Notes: generated from the letters alone by a model not told the origin. A stretch of DNA of 64,000 bases from Symbiodinium kawagutii (GCA_009767595.1 VSDK01012156.1:74394-138393), one strand, 5' to 3'; counted from the first letter of the stretch, positions 45,476 to 59,443 are shown. Numbers and translations: made by a program.

Positions 45476-48400
45476 GATAGGGGATAATAACCAATAACTT
45501 GAAGGGATATATCGACTATGTATGGTGGTTTCTTGAAACTAGGGGTCCCCAAAAAACAGTTGGTCTAGTATTATAAATGGCTAAAAATTGATGACTGTGG
45601 GTCCCCTGTTTTGAGAAACCACCATATAGCTGGAGTCAAGCCTTGCAATGGGATGGTGGCCCAGCCACGTTGTTGATCGAGATTCATGGTGGCTGATGGC
45701 TTGTTGACCATCCGAACCATTTATCAGGGCAGAAGCGGGACATATTCCTACCATTCTGACATGGGCTCCCTGTATTCCGACAAAGTGCTCTTATTTTTGG
45801 GATCTTGACGAGGGATAAAGGGTTTTCATTCACGCCCAGAATAGCGTAGCGGCGTAGCGGTTTATCCTATTACAAGTAGACTGCATCGTTCTGGAATATT
45901 CCAGGACAACGATCGTCTTAATCTGGTCATTCAATCATTCCTGAATTGTTACAGTTTGCCGGAAGCTGCAACTTGCTTTGAATAGATTTGAGTATCAGGA
46001 AAAATTGTAGTCCTCAAAACAAAGGTGATGGATAAAACCTCCATTCATTATTCGGTGGCGCTCAAACCACACGTGGACCCTTCTGGGTGCAATACCTGAT
46101 GAACACGAAAGCCATTCTTTTGGTATATCATTCTTAGGTGTTAGGATTTGATATATGTCAAACCCAGAGCCTATTGATTCTCATAAGCTATGTGGAAAAT
46201 CCAGATCCTTTTGGACCAGTGCTTATCCTGCTGCAGCGGAGGCAAAGGAAGAGAAGTTGCAGACAGCTTTGGCTGAGGCTCCTCTGCATGTTACAGCCAC
46301 AAATCCAGGGTATGCCTAGAAATCCATGGAAGGCATTGGAACAGCTGGAGAGGTTTCAGACTTCGGAAGCGTCAAATTAGCAACGACCTGAATGCATCTG
46401 ACTGGTGAGGGCTTGGGCAGCTTCAAAAGTTGTGATTTGAACCAACTTTTGATGGGTCACAATTGTGTATTGGTGAAGTTGGTTGTTGCCCACATTTCTC
46501 CATCCCTCAGAACCGGGATGTTTGGTAGAACCAACCTTCAGAACTTCCGAAGAACTTTTGGAGACTGCTACTAGTACTTCCCCAATAAGCTTTGAGGATC
46601 ACTGATCTTTACTATTGATGCCTACCGTCGTGACAGATTCCACTGCCTATGACAGTTGAGTTGATACTTGCAGTGATAGTCACCACGCTTGTGATCATCA
46701 GTTTGTAGCTGAGAATTCACTTCCGCAAACCTGTTCATTGACAAACTGATGCTTATCCTATTGACTGCTGCTCCTGATCTGCCGATTATCCTCCAAAGCG
46801 CTGCGCTGGTTATATCTCAGAACTCAAAAAATGCATCAAACTGCTGGCCATCCAGCAGAACTCATAGATGTAACCAGCAGTTCAGAATTGTCATAGGATA
46901 GGTCTCATAAGTCAGTTTGCTCACCAAATTTCATGGTTTATCCTACACATTAAACTGGTAGATGGCTCACCATCCGCCCACCTAGCTGGGCGGTTCTCTC
47001 CCCCCACCTTGCAGCTGCCCCGACCGGCCCCGGGCTCGCAGCCTTCGGTGCCTGCGAGGCGAAAGATGCTTCGGAGCCGGGCGGCTTGGGGTGCCGTGCA
47101 TTCCTTTTCTTAACCATTTATGGTAACAAACGATCCTTTTTTTGGGCACACCAATTTTCTAGAAACCACCATACACATGTTAAAAAACACATGTTATGAC
47201 ATAAGTTGACTTTCTAGTGATTGGGAGCAAGCCAACTGGTAGCCGCTTTGTTTTTGGCCAGGAATATGAGCTACTTGCTTGGACCATTGAGAAATGAGCT
47301 CTCCACATGTTTCATGCTAGTTGGGCTTCTGGATAGTTTGTGAATCACCAGGCTACCACAAGAACCATGGCAAGACATAAGCATCACTATCATCATTTGT
47401 TTCATCATGAATCGTCATCATTTTCTTGTATTTATGTACATTTTCATCATCAGGCAAGTATCAATCACACCCAAAAACAGCCACTGTCAGTCTTACCCAA
47501 GTGTGGCATGCGGATCAAATCTCTGAATTTTTCAAGCCATCCCAAAAATGATCACAGCTCACTTACTGGCCATTGGATCATATTCAGGTGATGGCTTGGT
47601 TTACGCTTGACAATGGCCATATATAGTAGCCATGGAGAATGATGGCTACTAATGAACCGTTTATAGACATCTCAGCCATGTCTATGAGCGATTATGAACC
47701 ACCAGAAACCATCAACAACCATAAATCATGAACGACCATGAATCATCAACAAACATGATGAATCATCAACAAACATGATCAATCATCACCAATCATCCTT
47801 AGCCATCAGACAACTCACCACGACCAGTGACTAGTCGCCATCATGAAACCATGGCCACCCACCATCCTTCGCCATGGCGCCGGTAAACCCGGTGCGCCAT
47901 TTGCCGAGGCGCTGCGCCAGCAGCGAAACCAAGCTGCAGCAGCTTCAAGAGGCGAAGCAGCGAGAGCGGGTCCAGGGAGTTGGATCAATGCCATTAACGA
48001 TGTAACAATCATTATAGAGCCTTAATTGATCAAGTGTTGCTTGAGTTGATTGAGTGAATCTTATTGGTTGAATAAGAATTCTGTTGATTGCAGTTAAGTG
48101 AACTGTTGATTGGTTATCCACCTTGATTCTGATTTTATCCACTTGCTTGAGTCAATCTTATCCACATTCGCTAAACCCACATGGATTGAGTTGATATTAT
48201 TGGCGATCCATCAGTATCCACTTGGGAATCAAGAGTACAATCCACATTTCGATGTAGCGACAATCACCGCTTGATTGGTGAAGAATCATATGGATTGAAT
48301 ACCAATGATTCACAGGGAGAGATGAACTATCCACCAGGGAAAATGGTCAGTAGTAGATTTAAAACAACTCGTGAATCATGGCTAGGGTTACAGAGCAAAC

Positions 48401-51400
48401 GGATCATCCTTTCTTGTGTATAAGCTGACGTGATTGGGCGGTGAACTTGGGATTCTGAGGCTGATTCCCTGGTTGGAGAGCTCCGTTCACTGCAACGAAA
48501 TTGTGAATTGGCTTAAGAGTGATAGCTCAAGAGTTAGGTGCAAGATTAGATGCAAAAAGATAGACTTTGCAGTGAGAAGCCAGATGGGCTCGGTCCGTTG
48601 GGCAGCCAGAGATGGTGACACCGCTGAGCTTCAAAGCTTGTTGAGAGCAGGTGGGAACGTGGAAGACAAAGATGAGGATGGCTGGACCGCACTCATTTGT
48701 GCAGCAATGAAAGGCCATGACGAGTGCATCCGCCTCTTGTTGGAGGCCAGCGCTGATGTGAAGGCCGCAGACAACACGGGCCGGACGGCACTCATCCGTG
48801 CGGCATGGGAAGGGCGGGAGGAGAGCATCCGCCTCCTGTTGGATGCCCGCTCTGATATCAATGCTGCAGCCGACGGTGGAAAAACCGCACTTGTGTATGC
48901 CGCAACAGTCGGCGACACGGAGTGCATCTCCCTCTTGTTAGGGGCACGTGCCAATGTCAACGCTGCAGAGCACGATGGCTACAACGCACTTATCTATGCA
49001 GCCGGGAAAGGCTACAAGGAGTGCGCCCGCCTCCTGTTGGAGGCCCGCGCTAACGTGGAGGCTGACAGCTGTGGAGGAAAGGCTCTGGAAATAGCAGAGA
49101 GGAAAGGGCACAGTGAAATAGTGGTCCTGTTGAAGGCTGCTACTGAGGTTGCTGCCAAAGTAGTGGAGCCCAATTCAGGCTACCCAGCTTCTTCAGAGCT
49201 GAGCTCGGTCTACAGGGCAGCCAAAAATGGCAGAACCGCTGATCTCCAAAGCTTGTTGAGAGCACGTGGGAACGTGGAAGACAAAGATGAGGATGGCTGG
49301 ACCGCACTCATTTGTGCAGCAATGAAAGGCCACGAGGAGTGCATCCGCCTCCTGTTGGAGGCCAGCGCTGATGTGAAGGCCGCAGACAACACGGGCCGGA
49401 CGGCACTCATCCATGCGGCATGGGAAGGGCGGGAGGAGAGCATCCCCCTCTTGTTGGATGCCCGCTCTGATATCAATGCTGCAGCCGACGGTGGAAAAAC
49501 CGCACTTGTGTATGCCGCAACAGTCGGCGACACGGAGTGCATCTCCCTCTTGTTAGGGGCACGTGCCAATGTCAACGCTGCAGAGTACGATGGCTACAAC
49601 GCACTTATCTATGCAGCCGGGAAAGGCTACAAGGAGTGCGCCCGCCTCCTGTTGGAGGCCCGCGCTAACGTGGAGGCTGACAGCTGTGGAGGAAAGGCTC
49701 TGGAAATAGCAGAGAGGAAAGGGCACAGTGAAATAGTGGTCCTGTGGAAGGCTGCTACTGAGGTTGCTGCCAAAGTAGTGGAGCCCAATTCAGGCTACCC
49801 AGCTTCTTCAGAGCTGAGCTCGGTCTACAGGGCAGCCAAAAATGGCAGAACCGCTGATCTCCAAAGCTTGTTGAGAGCACGTGGGAACGTGGAAGACAAA
49901 GATGAGGATGGCTGGACCGCACTCATTTGTGCAGCAATGAAAGGCCACGAGGAGATCCGGGTTCGAATTTCCACTACATTATGGGGGGCCTTGTGTCCAC
50001 TACAGAGTGTTTTGGAAGCCTGATTCTGTAAGAAATCAAGGGGTTGGAGCCTGCTTTTTGTAGCAAAGGCAAAGTCGCAAAATGTGTTTTCAAGAGGATA
50101 CATTTTCCAGTATGCATTTTGTAGGATCAACATTCGATGGTTTTTTTCAGGTCCATATTTTGCCAGAAGGCATTTTGTAGGATTGTGTTTTGACATGTTG
50201 TGGCTGGCAGTTGGCATTTCTGTAGCTATGTAAGGGCAGTTGTGTCAGTGAAATTAATCGCTTTGCTCATCATTTTGTAGATCATCCCTGACTGACAGTA
50301 AAAAACAAAGTGTGCGACCTTGAGCCCCTGATAGCAATCCAGAGGTCTGAGGTGTTCTAGCGCTGTCTTTTTGTAGCAAATCCTTTCTTGAAAATGCTCG
50401 TTCTCCCCCCGTTTTGTTCACACCCACTGACCTGTCAGAAGGAATTATCAACAAGCCGTGTCCGAGCGTGCTTGGGTCGTGGTTGTGATTGCGGGATGTT
50501 AAGGGAATTTTCGGGTTGTTCTCCCTTGACAATTCATTCTTTGAGCATTTTATCCAGGGAATTTTCGCATATGAACGGGCACAGCAAGAGATCAGTGCAG
50601 GGTCCTCCCTTGCCCTCGAATGGTGAGGCCACCGTACATCACTACAAAATGCATTTCGCACCCCACTATTGCATGAAGCTCCAACCCCTGTCATTTCGTT
50701 CCAGCAAAGCTTGGTAGAATATGAGAGTCAATTAGCGTCATTTAGTGTCAGTTTGTGCAATTGTGTGTCATTTAGTGGCAATTAGTCTGAATATGTGTGA
50801 ATCAGTGCCAAGTAGCGTCAAGTAATGTTATTCCCCACCTGTCAGGTGAGGGTTGTTAGATTTTATCTGAGCTGACTTCGCCTCCTCCTCCTCCTCCTCC
50901 TCCTCCTCTCCTCTCCTCTCCTCGCCGGACCTCAACCACGACCAAGCGCGACTAGTGGTCGCTGCCGGACCTCAACCACGATCATGTATGCCTAGTGGTC
51001 GCTGCCGGACCTCAACCACGATCATGTATGCCTAGTGGTCGCTGCCGGACCTCAACCACGANNNNNNNNNNNNNNNNNNNNNNNNNNNNNNNNNNNNNNN
51101 NNNNNNNNNNNNNNNNNNNNNNNNNNNNNNNNNNNNNNNNNNNNNNNNNNNNNNNNNNNNNNNNNNNNNNNNNNNNNNNNNNNNNNNNNNNNNNNNNNNN
51201 NNNNNNNNNNNNNNNNNNNNNNNNNNNNNNNNNNNNNNNNNNNNNNNNNNNNNNNNNNNNNNNNNNNNNNNNNNNNNNNNNNNNNNNNNNNNNNNNNNNN
51301 NNNNNNNNNNNNNNNNNNNNNNNNNNNNNNNNNNNNNNNNNNNNNNNNNNNNNNNNNNNNNNNNNNNNNNNNNNNNNNNNNNNNNNNNNNNNNNNNNNNN

Positions 51401-54400
51401 NNNNNNNNNNNNNNNNNNNNNNNNNNNNNNNNNNNNNNNNNNNNNNNNNNNNNNNNNNNNNNNNNNNNNNNNNNNNNNNNNNNNNNNNNNNNNNNNNNNN
51501 NNNNNNNNNNNNNNNNNNNNNNNNNNNNNNNNNNNNNNNNNNNNNNNNNNNNNNNNNNNNNNNNNNNNNATGTCAGAAAGAATGTCAAAAGATATGCCAG
51601 AAAGAATGTCAGAGAGAATGGCAAAAGATATGTCAGAAAGAATGTCCGAAGATATGTCAGAGAGAATGTCAAAAGACATGCCAGAACGAATGTCAGAGAG
51701 AATGTCAGAAAGAATGTCAAAAGATATGCCAGAAAGAATGTCAGAGAGAATGTCAGAAGATATGTCAGAAAGAATGTCAGAAGAGATGTCAGAGAGAATG
51801 TCAGAGAGAATGGCAGAAGATATGCCAGAAAGAATGTCAGAGAGAATGTCAGAAGAGATGTCAGAAAGAATGTCAGGATAGAATGCCAGAAAGGATGTCA
51901 GAGAGAATGGCAAAAGATATGTCAGAAAGAATGTCAAAAGATATGCCAGAAAGAATGTCAGAGAGAATGCCAGAGAGAATGCCAGAAGATATGTCAGAGA
52001 TGTCAGAAAGAATGTCAGGATAGAATGCCAGAAAGAATGTCAGAAAAGATGTCAGAAAGAATGTCAGAAGATATGTCAGAAAGAATGTCAGAGAGAATGG
52101 CAAAAGATATGTCAGAAAGAATGTCAAAAGATATGTCAGAGAGAATGTCAAAAGATATGCCAGAAAGACTGTCAGAGAGAATGTCCGAAGATATGTCAGA
52201 AAGAATGTCAGAAGATATGTCGGACAGAATGTCAGACAAAAGTGGAGTCAACAAGCGGTGTTGACATGACATGGTGGGGATCACTCGAAGTAAAGTAATT
52301 TTGTATCAAGTAGTGTCAAGTAGGAGCACCGCACAACAAAGCCGCAAAGCAAAACACCAAGAGCAAAGTTCTCCACGACACCAAATATTGCTTTAAAGCA
52401 GCACTAGAAACAACATGCCTTGCACCCCCAAGAGAAATCCTACAAAATGCAATTCCACACAAGCATGATATTCCAAAAAAGATGTTCATTTCAAGATGCA
52501 AGAATCAACATGGCATTTTGTAGAGGGTTTCATGGCTTGGGGGGTATGCATTTTGTAGTGTTTTTTTTAGGGTGAACATCGCATTCTGTAGGTTTGTTGG
52601 CCGTGTCCCCCGGAATGTAGCTACACATTCCTTGCGCAACCTCACCCCCCAAATTTCAACGGGAATACGAGGAGTGCATCCGCCTCCTGTTGGAGGCCAG
52701 CGTTGATGTGAAGGCCGCAGACAACACGGGCCGGACGGCGCTCATCCATGCGGCATGGGAAGGACGGGAGGAGAGCATCCCCCTCTTGTTGGAGGCACGT
52801 GCCAATGTAAACGTGGCAGATGAAGATGGCTACACCGCCCTCATCTATGCAGCCTGGAAAGGCCACGAGGAGTGCACCCGCCTCCTGGTGGAGGCCCACT
52901 CCGATCTTAGTGCTAAAACAACCGCAGGTTCGACGGCTCTGGAAAAGGCAGAGAGGCATGGGCACAGTGAAATAGTGGCCCTGTTGAAGGCTGCTGCTGG
53001 GGTCGGTGTGAAGGTAGTGGCGCCCAATGCAGGCTATCCAGCTTCTTCAAAAGTGGTTGCTCCTGCCTCGGGCCGATTCATCACATTAGAAGATGAAGAG
53101 GTTTCGATTCTTCCAACGACAAAGTGGGAGGAGATCAAACCAACCTGCAGCCTCTTGGAGGAACTACGAACTAACCCTCACATTCGTGCGGCATGTCCGG
53201 AGATAGATGTGATTGCCGCGGACGTTGAGGAAAAATATGAGGAGGAGCTGGCACATCTGAAGGTCTTGAAGGACATGCTGCAACGAGTCGGAAAGGATGG
53301 AGCGCATGCAATTTTGGCATACACTTATGACCTGGGCGAACAGGAGGGCAACCTGTACTTTGAAATGAACAAATCTCTTCGACAACGGAAAAATCGGGTT
53401 CAAATGATGAAATCCTGGGGTGTCTTCGTTCACTACGCACTGAAGGGCATGGCCAGTCTCGAGCCCTACCAAGGTGTTGTGTTTCGCGGCATGCCCAACA
53501 GGAAATATATAGAAGAGCATTATGAGCAGGGCCGTTCGATTGAGTGGGGCGCATTCTCATCCACATCCACTTCCTCCCAGCAGGCGATCGGCTTCATGAA
53601 GGATACAAACAATGGTGGCCTGCTGAAGATCAAGGTCAAGAGTGGAAGAGTTCTAGGCAGAGTTTCATTTTTCCCTTCAGAAGGTGAGGTTCTGCTCTCT
53701 CCGAAATGCAGATTCACCGTCATTTCCGAAGAGCCTTACTACAACCCGGATCTCAAGGTTTACATGTTGGACTTGGTGGAGCCAAAAGATGTCTTCCAGT
53801 CCTAGGCACGCAAAAGTGAAAGATGAAGAGGGTTGACACAGCACCTACCAAGAGCAGTATTAGCAGCTGAGTTGTGCGAAGCCAAAGGCTTGCGGCACCG
53901 GTGCTTGAGATCGTTTTTCTTCACCACAGAGTCATGTTGCGCGTTCGTGATTGTGCGTGCAAAAAAAGACATGACGTTTCAGAAAGGGATTATTCGCAAA
54001 GACTATTTCAAAACCCATGCTCTTGTCAATCAGGTTTTGCCTTGACAGAAAAAACTTGTTCTATCCAACAATAAAAAAATCGTGACAAGAACTTGACTAT
54101 TTTGTTCATCCATTATATGGCTGTCACAATAGCATGACTATTTTGTGCATCTATTTCCATATTTCATGTCTGTCCGCAGCGAATCGAATCGATGGCTCCC
54201 AGGAGAAAGCCAACGCAGCCAGCGAGGCGAACCACGAGAAAGCAACGTGACTCGGTGACCAGGCGATCCAGCCAGCGGTTGGAGTCCAACAATGAGTGGC
54301 CATGGATGATGGTTGATGGCCACGGTGAAGAGCCATGATAGTGATGGTTAGTCATGACTAGTGATGGTTAGTGAGTGATGATGATGGTGATGATGATGAT

Positions 54401-54413
54401 GATGATGATGATA

Positions 54414-54470
<57 letters not shown>

Positions 54471-57400
54471 TATAACAATGGTTCATGATAGTCGATGATG
54501 ATTAAAGGTGGTTGATAACAGTCAGTAGTTATTGTAACAATGGTTTATGATGATTAATTATTATTGACGGTGGTTGATGATGGTTGGTAGTTGTTAACGA
54601 TGGCTATTTTGAGCATCCGTAAAAACATTCATGCCTGGCAGCTAGTGTCAGATTTCACCGAACACCATTTGCAACTTGCTCTTTGGGATTCTTTGTGAAC
54701 GAAGATCCAATGCGTGTGTTTCATTTGGTTTTTGGAATTTCCAGATTATGCACGTAAAAGACGGGGGGGCTGTCCTGTGGATTCGCATCCAATGGTCATG
54801 GAAGGCAGCCAATGACGGCCGATAGTGATTCACACCAGTCTGTAACTATGGTTAATTGTCATAGTTGTGATTGATCATGATCTAATAATGGTCAATGATG
54901 GTTTAACTTATGTAAACTACTGTTAACTATGATAATTGCTCTTATAGTTCCTACCATGGTTGGCAAACTAGCCATGATGGCTGCTTCTCATCCCTATTGT
55001 CCACCATGGTTAGCCATGGTCGACCACGGTAAACTCACCAGCTTCGAAGGTCCCACCCAGGTCGGTGCCTTGCGCGGACTCCGGCAGCTCCGAAGAGGTC
55101 GAGAGGCTGGGCCTGGGGCACGAAGCCTGGCCTGGTATGAGGACCTCCGATGTAAATACCACAGGTATACAGGAATGGTATCATGGTAGCAGGAAGCGAT
55201 TGAAATTGCGACTTGAGTATAGAAAAATAAGTGTGCGATAAAAACTGATGGAAAGCCTTCATACATTTTTATTGCACAAGTTTGCGAACATACAAGAACC
55301 ACCCCGAAGCAGTTCTTGCTGGGGTGCCGGACGCAGCAGGCTTCGGGGGGAAGTGCAAGAGTTGTCTCTTGGCGCAGCACAGGGGTTGGGCCGCTGTGGA
55401 GTAACTCGTAGGTGACATAGTAATGATAGATTACATAGGTGGCATAGGTGACATAGGTGACAGGTGACATAGGTGACAAAGGTGACAAAGATAAATAGGT
55501 CACCTGTGATAGATAGATAGTAACGATAGATAGTGACATAGGTACATTGATGTGTTCCACGTTAGTGGTTCTTGCGGCTGCCATGTTGCAACAGGAAGTT
55601 CCACCACATTGGCGGCAACTTGGAATCTCGCATCTTCCAATGTCCCACACACATGGCAGCACTGCATCGCCCTTGTGATTGTCACCTGCTGGAGGTGGTC
55701 ATTTCTAGCCAGCTTCGTTTGATGATTGTTGGTGACCGTTTGTCCAGAAGAAATTTTTGCGTTTCAGCAATCTGACCATTCTTAAGCATCGATTAAGCCA
55801 GGAGATTGTCATGATTAATGATTAATTAACCATGTTTCTTCACTCTATTTCCCATTATTGTATTGTTGATCTTGATCCCCTCTAATAGGCACTTCGTGAA
55901 CCACTGTTGGCCACTTTTCTAGCCACTGTGAACCATTGTTTGGCCCACTACTTAACCACTATTGCAAGTATCAACTATGGTCACTCATGAGTAACTATGA
56001 TACAATTACTTAACCACAATACAATAAAGCATCAATTACCCAAGAATGATTCACAGATCAACCAACAAAGAACCTGTAAATTAATCACTGATTCACCCGT
56101 AATTGGCCACGAATCAATCCTTCATTCACCACGACGCCCCGCACATATCCTCCATATCCAAGGCATCGGTCCTTGAAGACCTCGGAGACCGAGAAGCAGA
56201 AGTTGGAGGCGCCGGGGGTAGCCCTGTGGCCCTTTAACGGGGCAGCGGGGCCAGGAGCGGCCCCCAGGAATGCCCTAACCAGGAGGTGGGTAGGTCGATG
56301 GTGGGTTGATGGTTGATGATGGTTGGTGATGGTTGGTGATGGAAATGGTTGGTGGGAATGGTGAATGATACGAATGGTTCATGCTGGTTGCTGGTTGAGA
56401 ATGGTTGATAGTGGTTGACATGTTGACATTGGATCTTTCTATGGTTTCTAGTGTGCTTCCGTTGATGAACCGGAAGTCCCAACAAGCCACAGGCTTGGAA
56501 CCAAATCACGCTAAGGTCTTGTTCCTGTAGTGTATTCAGAAATGATGGTACCATCGTTCTATAGTGGGGGTATATGATTTATGGACAGAACCATTTCGCC
56601 GCCCCTCTTGTTGCAGGCTGAGCTGACGGGCAGCCGGAAGCAGCTTGATGAGGCGGGGTTGGAACTGCCGTTGATGGTGAAGCAGCTGCAACCATCCATT
56701 GAGCGGGGCACGTGACCAAGCAACTTGATGGGGATGCAGCAAAAAAAGCTTTGAGAAACATTGGAGATATAGCTAATGATCACTCATTTGTTCATAGGTG
56801 TTATCAACTTACAAGGTTTACAGCCTGGTTTGATCCACTACTGGTTCTTATAGATATTCCTTTACTGTAATCAATAACTGCTTATTGCTGGCCATCAACC
56901 AGCATGGCACCATCATCTCGAGGCCTAGTTTTTTGGTTGGCAAGATGCTTGCACCAAGACGAATGAAGGTTAGATCATGGCAATCATTAATAATGATGGT
57001 AGCTAGTGGCTCATTTTGCCGCTGAATGTAACGTTAAATCACCGTAAACATGACTGGTTTGACAACCAATTTCTCCATTGATCTCATGCTTGTGTCAATG
57101 GCTGTTGCTGACGGCGCTTCCGAAGCCAAGGGATATAATCACTGAACTATTTCCTGAAGAAGATCATGATCATTCAGCCAGTGGATTTGGATACACCTCA
57201 ATGGCTGTAGGAAACATCCAAAGAGCGAGACCATGCGGTTTAGTGGTTGCTGCTTGATGCTGGCAGATCATTTCGTTGGCGGTGGTGGTTGTTAATGGTG
57301 GTTCCAGTCCCTCACACCGCTCCAGCATTGACGTCGAAGTGCCTAGGCTGCACAGGAAGCCCAGAAGATTCAGAAGGAGCTTAAAGAGGTCGCTGGTGAT

Positions 57401-59412
57401 TGCTGACGAGCGGCTGCAGATTATGCAATGCTTACAGGTTGCTGCAGACATGTGGCCCACTTGAAGCTTCATATTTCTTTGGCAAAAAACATGCTTATGA
57501 TAGTGATATGTAAAGTATCAAAGTATCAACTAGTTTAAGTATCAAACATATCGGTTTACAAACATTGGATCACCAAGCGTCGCATCCCTGTGCCCCCATG
57601 GATGGCCACATTGCTGCTTGCATAGCTGTCATATTGGTTCTGAGATAGCAGCTGTCGAGTACCACTTGCTGGCAGCTGCTGACTAAGTCGCTGGCGAGGG
57701 TTGGTGATCCCGCGTTACAGCGTCGTTGTTTCACTAACTTGCTGGACCCGTCAAACAACTTTGGGCATCAACCTCCAAATGTGCCATATGTGCGGGCTAG
57801 ACACAATAGGACACAATAGGGATTGATACTTTTCATCCATGATGGAGCTTATTTGCAGTATTCGATCAGATATTTGGAGATAACTTCTAATTTGTGCTGT
57901 TGTTTTCCAGTATTCGCAAGTATCCAGGGTTCGCATCTCCAACATTTGACTTCGGGCCACTTGTTTGTTCATCTTTCAGTGCAGTCATTCCCGAAACTTT
58001 TTTTGACGTGATATCTATTGCCATCTCCACCTTCCGGGGGCGACTGATAAGAAGTCGAGTTCCCGAGATAACTGTGCTCAGGGAGGTATCCAGAAGGATT
58101 GACAGGCCCCTCGCTCATTATAGCCATCTCAAAACCACTAGGTTGTTTTTGGCTGGTTTATTTTGCCTCAGCCTGGTAGTTGATTGTGGCCCATGATGCA
58201 CAAGAAACATCCGGTGGTTTTTGTGGGAGCTCCTCAGGCCCTTGAGCAAGAAAGACAGAAGGTCGAAGGCAGCCACCGGACATGACAAAGACTTGTGCCA
58301 TGCGAAAACAAGTTGTGATGATTTGCACTTTTTGAATGTAGTCTTAGTGGGTAGTATTTGAACGATTTGATTGTATTTTTACTAGTTGTGATGACAAGTT
58401 GCGATGCATCTATTTACGTAGTGTTAGTAGGTAGGACCTAATTTTACAATATTTTACATACTTCTCAACATGATGTAGTAGGGGTATACAATGAAGAGTC
58501 AGCTTACCTCTGTTTGGGTATGGTCATCACTTGCGTGTAATAGTTTTTTTTCAAACAAGTTTTGATTATTTACCAGGTTAGCTGCTTAGCTGGTGGATGT
58601 TGACAAGTATGCCGTGTTTCATCGGTCCATTTGTTACGGGTTGTATGATAGCAGTTACGATGAATCCAAGTCTTGTTGGTGATCAGGAGGAGTCCAATGT
58701 GTGTATGCTTCGTAGGGTTAAGAACAGTGGGTTGCAATGATGAATGATCATACTTGGTGCTTAGCACATTTCGTGTACGGGAGTTCATGAAGAACAAAAG
58801 TTGTTAGTTCAATTGTGTCCATAAGCGATTTTGAACCAGTATCATTCATAGTGAACAATCACTATCCTTTATTGACCGCTAGCAACCATAGTGAACCATC
58901 AACTGTGATCTGACCCCAAAGTTGGTCGCTTCCCTTTCATCCGATGGTCACCGGGAATGAACCCTACGGGGAATGAGAACAGCTGTCACTATGAGAAACT
59001 CATTTGCAACACCGGTTTGGGGACGTTGTCATGGGCCGAGTCACCATTGATCGCATCAACATAGGCTACTTGCGAACGTCGACGAGGTCGTTGTTCATTT
59101 CTCCGATGGGCTTTCATGATCGAAGATTGACCATATGGAGGTCAATTAATCGAACATTGATATGGTCAATCTTCAATCATGAAAGCCTATGAATATTATT
59201 GAACATAATCAGTTTACAGTTTCTTGATGCCATATGGGCAACGCAAGAACCATCGGTCAATCAAGAAACCATCAGGAGCTAATCTAGGCCATCAGAGGAT
59301 GTGTCATGGCAAGTCATTGGTTCCTGCCTGAAATCATTGGGTTTTCCATTCAAAAGGGATTCTAGCCAGACATGATGACTCAAGAAGCAATGATGATATA
59401 ATTGATGATGAT

Positions 59413-59443
<31 letters not shown>

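Larger units (their letters stand above)
49952..52671 (+). mobile_element. 2,720-bp insertion acting as a GA-AG intron
   Basis: ACGAGGAG at 49947-49954 is repeated at 52667-52674. Between them is non-ankyrin DNA. Excision from GAGATCC to ATACGAG restores the codons HEE-CIRLLLEA exactly as in the uninterrupted blocks. The interior carries CATTTTGTAG motifs, a segment shared with 62.9 kb, a 40-bp satellite, an assembly gap and a 12-15 bp satellite. It has the form of a mobile insertion that provides its own splice sites through target duplication. Confidence 0.75.

Noticed and set aside
50995..52264. Long + and - strand frames spanning the gap
   Set aside because: They cross 508 Ns and an ATGTCAGAAAGA satellite; openness is a property of the repeat.
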